A DNA stretch of 64,000 nt from contig NZ_JAKGSG010000053.1 of NCBI RefSeq assembly GCF_021568775.1, forward strand, positions 1 through 64,000. Reading direction: 5' to 3'. Position numbers and translations under genes: made by a program. The stretch's first letter is position 1, and each line of letters opens with the position of its first letter. The notes beneath the pieces are model-generated. The model searched no databases. It was not told the origin of the DNA and saw only the letters and a list, made by a program, of their open reading frames with translations. Positions 60,476-64,000 of the stretch are shown here, piece by piece. Source of the DNA: Antribacter soli. GTDB taxonomy: Bacteria; Actinomycetota; Actinomycetes; Actinomycetales; Cellulomonadaceae.

Positions 60476-60807
60476 TCAGCCGTGCATCACGAGCAGCGCC
60501 GGCGCGTTCGACCGGTCGGCACGCGCGTGCACGTGGAGTGTGGTGTCGCCAGGTCCGCCGTGAACTGCGGGTGACCGTTCAGCCACCGCTCCCGGGCGCG
60601 CCAGTCCCATGTGCGCCACGACCGGACGAGGTCGCGCAGGTACGGGACCGACATGCGCGACGGAGGCCGCCGGGGCGAGTCGTCGACGAACCGTGTCCCG
60701 GCGAGCCGCTCCGCCAGGTCCGTCAGCACCTCGTCGGGCACGGCGATCGAGAACGGTGTCGGACCGGCCATGCGCGCCATGGTAGTTGGGTGGCCGTCGC
60801 TCATCAC
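60476..60807 (-). pseudogene. Epoxide hydrolase N-terminal fragment
   Basis: The EHN domain is readable: FSIAVPDEVLTDLAERLAGTRF, VPYLRDLVRSWRTWDWRARERWLN, then PQFTADL. After it the frame slips; the continuing text in another frame is LHVHARADRSNAPALLVMHG and a stop at 60476-60478, exactly where the family catalytic part would begin. The hydrolase core is missing, so it is a dead gene. Confidence 0.75.
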
Positions 60808-60816
60808 TCGCCCCGG

Positions 60817-61638
60817 TCAGCCGTACTCCTCGCCGAGCGGGGTGGTGCCGGCCGATCGGGCGGTCTCCTCGGACACGGTGGCGACCTCGAGGAGCTCCTC
60901 GCGGCCGCCCCCTCCGGAGATGCCGAGGGTGAGCACCGGGCCGACGCCGGGAGCGTAGAGCTTGTACTCGAGCACGTCGGGCTCGATGGTGATCGTGTCC
61001 TTGGTCAGCAGAGCCCGGTCGAAGTGCCCGGCCGGGACCTCGACCTGCTCGTCGAGACTGAGCACCTCGCCGTTGTCCTCCGCCTCGCCCTCGAGGTACT
61101 CCTGCCGGTACGCCATCCCGACAGCAGGGTCGGCCGGCATGATGACCCCCGCCAGGGCGCCGTCCGCCCCGGCCTCGAAGGAGCCCTCCGTGGACGTGAT
61201 CTGGCCGCCGTCGAGCTCGGCGGTGTCCTCGCCGAGGTACCAGATCGTCCCGTCGGCGTCCTGGGCGTACCAGTCGAAGGTGTCCTCGACGACCTCGCCG
61301 CCCCGAGTGACCGTGTCCCGGACGACGCGTGCCGTGACCCCGTTGGCGACCTCCTTCGTCACGCTCGTGACGGTCACGACGACGCGCAGCTCCCGGCCGT
61401 TCTCATCGGTCTCCCCGTAGACCCAGCGCGTCCCCGGTTCCATCGGCCAGTACTCGTTGTCGATCTCCGTGGTGAAGTCGGCGGGGTCCAGGTCGACCGG
61501 TTCGTCCGACCGCGGCAGGTCCGCGTCCGCCCCGGCCGGCTCACCCGTTTGGCCCCCGCCCTCACCGCAGCCGGCAGCCAGGACGAGCACGCAGACCGCT
61601 GCCAGCCCCCAGCGCAACGGTCGCTCGACGGGTTTCAT
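60817..61638 (-). CDS. Lipoprotein (273 aa)
   Basis: Signal peptide with lipobox LAAGC (cysteine about residue 24). Mature part is beta-rich and acidic (YWPMEPGTRWVYGETDENGRE, EVEVPAGHFDRAL-like). Start shares a base with the stop of the PepSY gene (TGATG). Probably an extracytoplasmic sensor-associated protein of the two-component system across the gap. Confidence 0.75.
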   Translation of the reverse strand: MKPVERPLRWGLAAVCVLVLAAGCGEGGGQTGEPAGADADLPRSDEPVDLDPADFTTEIDNEYWPMEPGTRWVYGETDENGRELRVVVTVTSVTKEVANGVTARVVRDTVTRGGEVVEDTFDWYAQDADGTIWYLGEDTAELDGGQITSTEGSFEAGADGALAGVIMPADPAVGMAYRQEYLEGEAEDNGEVLSLDEQVEVPAGHFDRALLTKDTITIEPDVLEYKLYAPGVGPVLTLGISGGGGREELLEVATVSEETARSAGTTPLGEEYG

Positions 61639-61967
61639 CAGCCGTCATCCTCTGCGTGCTCCCCTTCGGTGGCGACCACGTGGAAGTCCTCGTCGAGCTG
61701 GACGTCCACCTGGCTGCCGTCGGTGCGGGTCACCTCGACCTCGTACAGGCTCTCCTCGTCGCCCACCTCGGTCCCGGTCACCCGTCCGCCGCCCGTCGCG
61801 GCGAGCGCCGCCTCGGTGGCGCGGGTGAGGGCCGTGCCGGTGATCGCGGTGTCGGAGCCGTCGTCGTCGCCCGAACCGATCGCCGCCCCGGCTCCCGCCA
61901 CCCCGATCACGGCCAGCGCACCCACGCCGATCGCGATGCGCCTCGTCGTCTTCTTCTGCGGTGCCAT
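61638..61967 (-). CDS. PepSY-domain membrane protein (109 aa)
   Basis: One N-terminal membrane helix (TRRIAIGVGALAVIGVAGAGAA) then a PepSY repeat: TRATEAALAATGGGRVTGTEVG and YEVEVTRTDGSQVDVQLDEDFHVV. ATG 61967 preceded by GGAGAG. The operon diverges from the response regulator gene. PepSY proteins regularly accompany two-component systems in actinobacteria. Confidence 0.82.
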   Translation of the reverse strand: MAPQKKTTRRIAIGVGALAVIGVAGAGAAIGSGDDDGSDTAITGTALTRATEAALAATGGGRVTGTEVGDEESLYEVEVTRTDGSQVDVQLDEDFHVVATEGEHAEDDG

Positions 61968-62111
61968 CTCACTCTCCGCTCTCGCGTTGCCCCCGGCTCC
62001 CTGCCCCTGCACCTCCACGGTAGGCATGCCAGATGAGCGGGGGATGAGTTTCGCGAAATCCATGGCGGGCATCGTCGGGCTCCGCTCTCATGCGGCTCTC
62101 ACCTGCCCGCC

Positions 62112-62117
62112 TACGAT
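62112..62117 (+). promoter_or_regulatory. Leaderless -10 of response regulator (TACGAT)
   Basis: TACGAT, then seven bases, then ATG at 62125. Fits TANNNT-N7-start; the alternative ATG at 62116 would lie inside this element and is rejected. Confidence 0.5.
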
Positions 62118-62124
62118 GAGGAAG

Positions 62125-62802
62125 ATGCACATCCTCGTCGTGGAGGACGAGCCGAAGATGGCCCGCCTGCTCCAGCGTGGCCTGACCGAGCGGGGCAACA
62201 CCGTGGAGGTCGCCCCGACGGGAGAGGCCGCGTCTGCGATCGCGACCGCGGGGGACTTCGACGTCGTGCTGCTCGACGTGGCGCTGCCGGGGATCGACGG
62301 CGTCGAGGTCTGCCGGCGTCTGCGGGCCGCGCGGGTCTGGGTCCCCGTGCTCATGGTCACGGCCCGCACCGCCGTCGAGGACCGGGTCCGGGGACTCGAC
62401 GGCGGGGCGGACGACTACCTGCTCAAACCGTTCTCGCTGGAGGAGCTGCTCGCCCGCATCCGGGCACTGGCACGCCGGGGGCCGGTGCCTCGCCCGACCC
62501 TGCTGACGACCGGGGACCTGACCATGGACCCGGCGACACGGCGGGTGTGGCGTGGTGAGCAGGAGGTCCCGCTGTCGGCCAAGGAGTTCGATCTTCTCGA
62601 GACGTTCATGCGCCGGCCCGATCAGGTGCTCACCCGCGACCAGCTCCTCGAGCACGCCTGGGACATCGCCTTCGAGTCGCGGTCGAACGTCGTCGACGTG
62701 TACGTGCGCTACCTGCGGGAGAAGATCGACCGCCCGTTCGGGCGAAAGACGCTCGAGACGGTGCGGGGCGTGGGGTACCGCCTCAGGGACGCACGTCCAT
62801 GA
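62125..62802 (+). CDS. OmpR/PhoB-type response regulator (225 aa)
   Basis: Receiver: HILVVEDEPKMARLLQRGL, phosphoacceptor Asp in VLLDVALPGIDG (about 51), Thr in MVTARTAVEDRV and Lys in DYLLKPFSLEEL. Winged helix: VPLSAKEFDLLETFMRRPDQV and VDVYVRYLREKID. Stop overlaps the kinase start by 4 bp. Probably controls the divergent PepSY/lipoprotein operon. Confidence 0.93.
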   Translation: MHILVVEDEPKMARLLQRGLTERGNTVEVAPTGEAASAIATAGDFDVVLLDVALPGIDGVEVCRRLRAARVWVPVLMVTARTAVEDRVRGLDGGADDYLLKPFSLEELLARIRALARRGPVPRPTLLTTGDLTMDPATRRVWRGEQEVPLSAKEFDLLETFMRRPDQVLTRDQLLEHAWDIAFESRSNVVDVYVRYLREKIDRPFGRKTLETVRGVGYRLRDARP

Positions 62803-64000
62803 GAGACCGGTGGCCCCTTCGCCAACGCGTCGTGGCGGTGTTCACGGCCGCAGCCACGATCGCCTTCGTGGCGCTGGGTCTTTTCGTGTACTACCGCGTC
62901 GAGGCGACGCTCCACGACCAGGCGCGCGTGTCTCTCGATGCGCAGATGGATGCGCTCGCCGACCTCCCGGAGTCGGCGCGTCGCGGTGCGATCGGGGCCA
63001 TGACCGGCGAGTTCTTCGGCCAGGTCCTGACCCCCGCGGGTGCTGTCGTCGTCTCGTCGCCACAGTTGAGCGGGTCCATGGTGACCGGCGACCTGCCAGG
63101 CCTGGCGCAGGGTGAGGACGTGGTCGTCGAGCGTCCGGTGCTCCTGATCGAGGAGGACGAACGGGAGGCCGCGATCCTCCTGCTCCGCCGGGACGGGGAT
63201 CAGGTCCTGGCGGTCGGCACCTCCAGGGAGGACCTGGACGATGCGCTGTGGGGCGTGCGCACCCAGCTGCTGATCGGCGGGCCGCTGGCCCTCGTTCTCG
63301 CATCGGTGGCCGGCTATCTGGCCGCGGGGGCGGCGCTGCGCCCGATGGAACGGATGCGGCGGCACGCCGAGGCCATCTCCGCACAGAGCTCGGGCGAGCG
63401 CCTGCCGCTGCCCGCGGCGCGCGACGAGCTCCACCAGCTCGGGCTGACGCTGAACCAGATGCTCGATCGCCTGGAGGCCGGGCTGCAGCGCGAGCGTCGC
63501 TTCGTCGCGGAGGCCAGCCACGAGCTGCGCACGCCGCTCGCACTGCTGAAGCTCGAGCTCGACCTCGCACTTGCCCAGCCCCGCTCGGCCGACGAGCTCG
63601 TCGCCGTCCTGAGGTCGGCGGACGAGGACGTCGACCGCCTCACCAGGCTCTCCGACGACCTGCTCCTCCTCGCCTCGTCGCAGGACGGCCGTCCTCCGCC
63701 GGACCAGTCGGACGTCGACGTCCGGTCACTGCTGAAGAAGTCGGCCGCCCGCTTCTCAGCACGCGCCAGGCAGGAGGGCCGCCGGATCGTCGTCCGGTGC
63801 GAGGGCCGTCCCGTCGTCCGCGCGCATGCCGGGCGCCTCGAGCGCGCGCTGAGCAACCTCGTCGACAACGCGGTTCGTCATGGAGCCGGTGACGTCGAGC
63901 TCCGGTCCACCTGGCAGGACGGCCGGGTCTCGATCTGGGTGACCGACCGTGGCCCGGGCCTTGACGACGCGCTCCGCGCTCGTGTCTTCGAGCCGTTCGG
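62799..64000 (+). CDS. Sensor histidine kinase, incomplete at window end
   Basis: Two membrane helices (about 14-34 and 152-174), HAMP-like GAALRPMERMRRHAEAI, H-box EASHELRTPLALLKLEL with His about 240, N-box NLVDNAVRHGAG and G1 DRGPGLDDA; the catalytic domain is cut by the window end. ATG 62799 overlaps the regulator stop. Partner of the OmpR-type regulator. Confidence 0.92.
   Translation, partial: MRDRWPLRQRVVAVFTAAATIAFVALGLFVYYRVEATLHDQARVSLDAQMDALADLPESARRGAIGAMTGEFFGQVLTPAGAVVVSSPQLSGSMVTGDLPGLAQGEDVVVERPVLLIEEDEREAAILLLRRDGDQVLAVGTSREDLDDALWGVRTQLLIGGPLALVLASVAGYLAAGAALRPMERMRRHAEAISAQSSGERLPLPAARDELHQLGLTLNQMLDRLEAGLQRERRFVAEASHELRTPLALLKLELDLALAQPRSADELVAVLRSADEDVDRLTRLSDDLLLLASSQDGRPPPDQSDVDVRSLLKKSAARFSARARQEGRRIVVRCEGRPVVRAHAGRLERALSNLVDNAVRHGAGDVELRSTWQDGRVSIWVTDRGPGLDDALRARVFEPF

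Overview
This is high-GC actinobacterial DNA, probably from the Micrococcales/Cellulomonas-Promicromonospora range, although that placement is an inference from style rather than from a marker gene. The support is actinobacterial gene families, GTG starts, many 4-bp ATGA/GTGA gene overlaps, and a recurrent TANNNT-N6/7-start arrangement typical of leaderless actinobacterial transcripts. A tRNA-Asn gene (53095-53167, minus) with a tyrosine integrase against its 3' end (51683-52972) divides the window in two. Everything to the left reads as one large integrative element whose far end lies outside the window; everything to the right looks like ordinary chromosome.

Left accessory part (1-14 kb). 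Small operons of unknown function flank a divergent regulator pair: a UTRA-only protein translationally coupled to a full GntR-UTRA regulator, with two touching palindromes as candidate operators. A NUDIX/HTH-TPR pair sits opposite a seven-gene, fully coupled operon (6286-11784): radical SAM enzyme, DnaQ-like exonuclease, dTMP-kinase-like protein, aldo/keto reductase, FxLD-type (PCMT-like) methyltransferase, APH-fold kinase and a 63-residue terminal product. A second-copy glutamyl-tRNA synthetase follows. This is the best candidate for an undescribed biosynthetic or modification system here.

Maintenance and transfer (13.7-19.4 kb): an XRE regulator, ParB behind a well-formed promoter, a strong terminator, a repeat-bearing candidate oriT region, and a MobF relaxase-helicase. 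No VirB4/VirD4 or FtsK/TraB transfer ATPase is visible in the window.

Defence island (19.4-49.7 kb): an uncharacterised three-gene operon; a type I R-M system (hsdM-hsdS-hsdR plus an XRE controller); McrBC with an EVE-like domain in McrB; an XRE regulator with a 15-bp palindrome at its promoter; a three-gene pPIWI_RE island (REase, DinG-like helicase, pPIWI_RE); a DUF3800 protein; an oxygenase/TPR-membrane/PP2C/NUDIX operon; remnants of ImmA-like, IS3, HsdR and DUF3644 genes; and a CBASS-like module with two different CD-NTases flanking one S-4TM effector.

Chromosomal flank (53.2-64 kb): hypothetical proteins, a DUF6232-like membrane protein sharing a motif with its neighbour, a DUF4386-like membrane protein with a palindromic operator, a BBE-type FAD oxidase, an LLM flavin oxidoreductase, an alpha/beta hydrolase, an epoxide hydrolase remnant, and a PepSY/lipoprotein pair divergent from an OmpR-type response regulator and its sensor kinase, which runs off the window end. 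All assignments come from reading motifs by eye; no database search was run.
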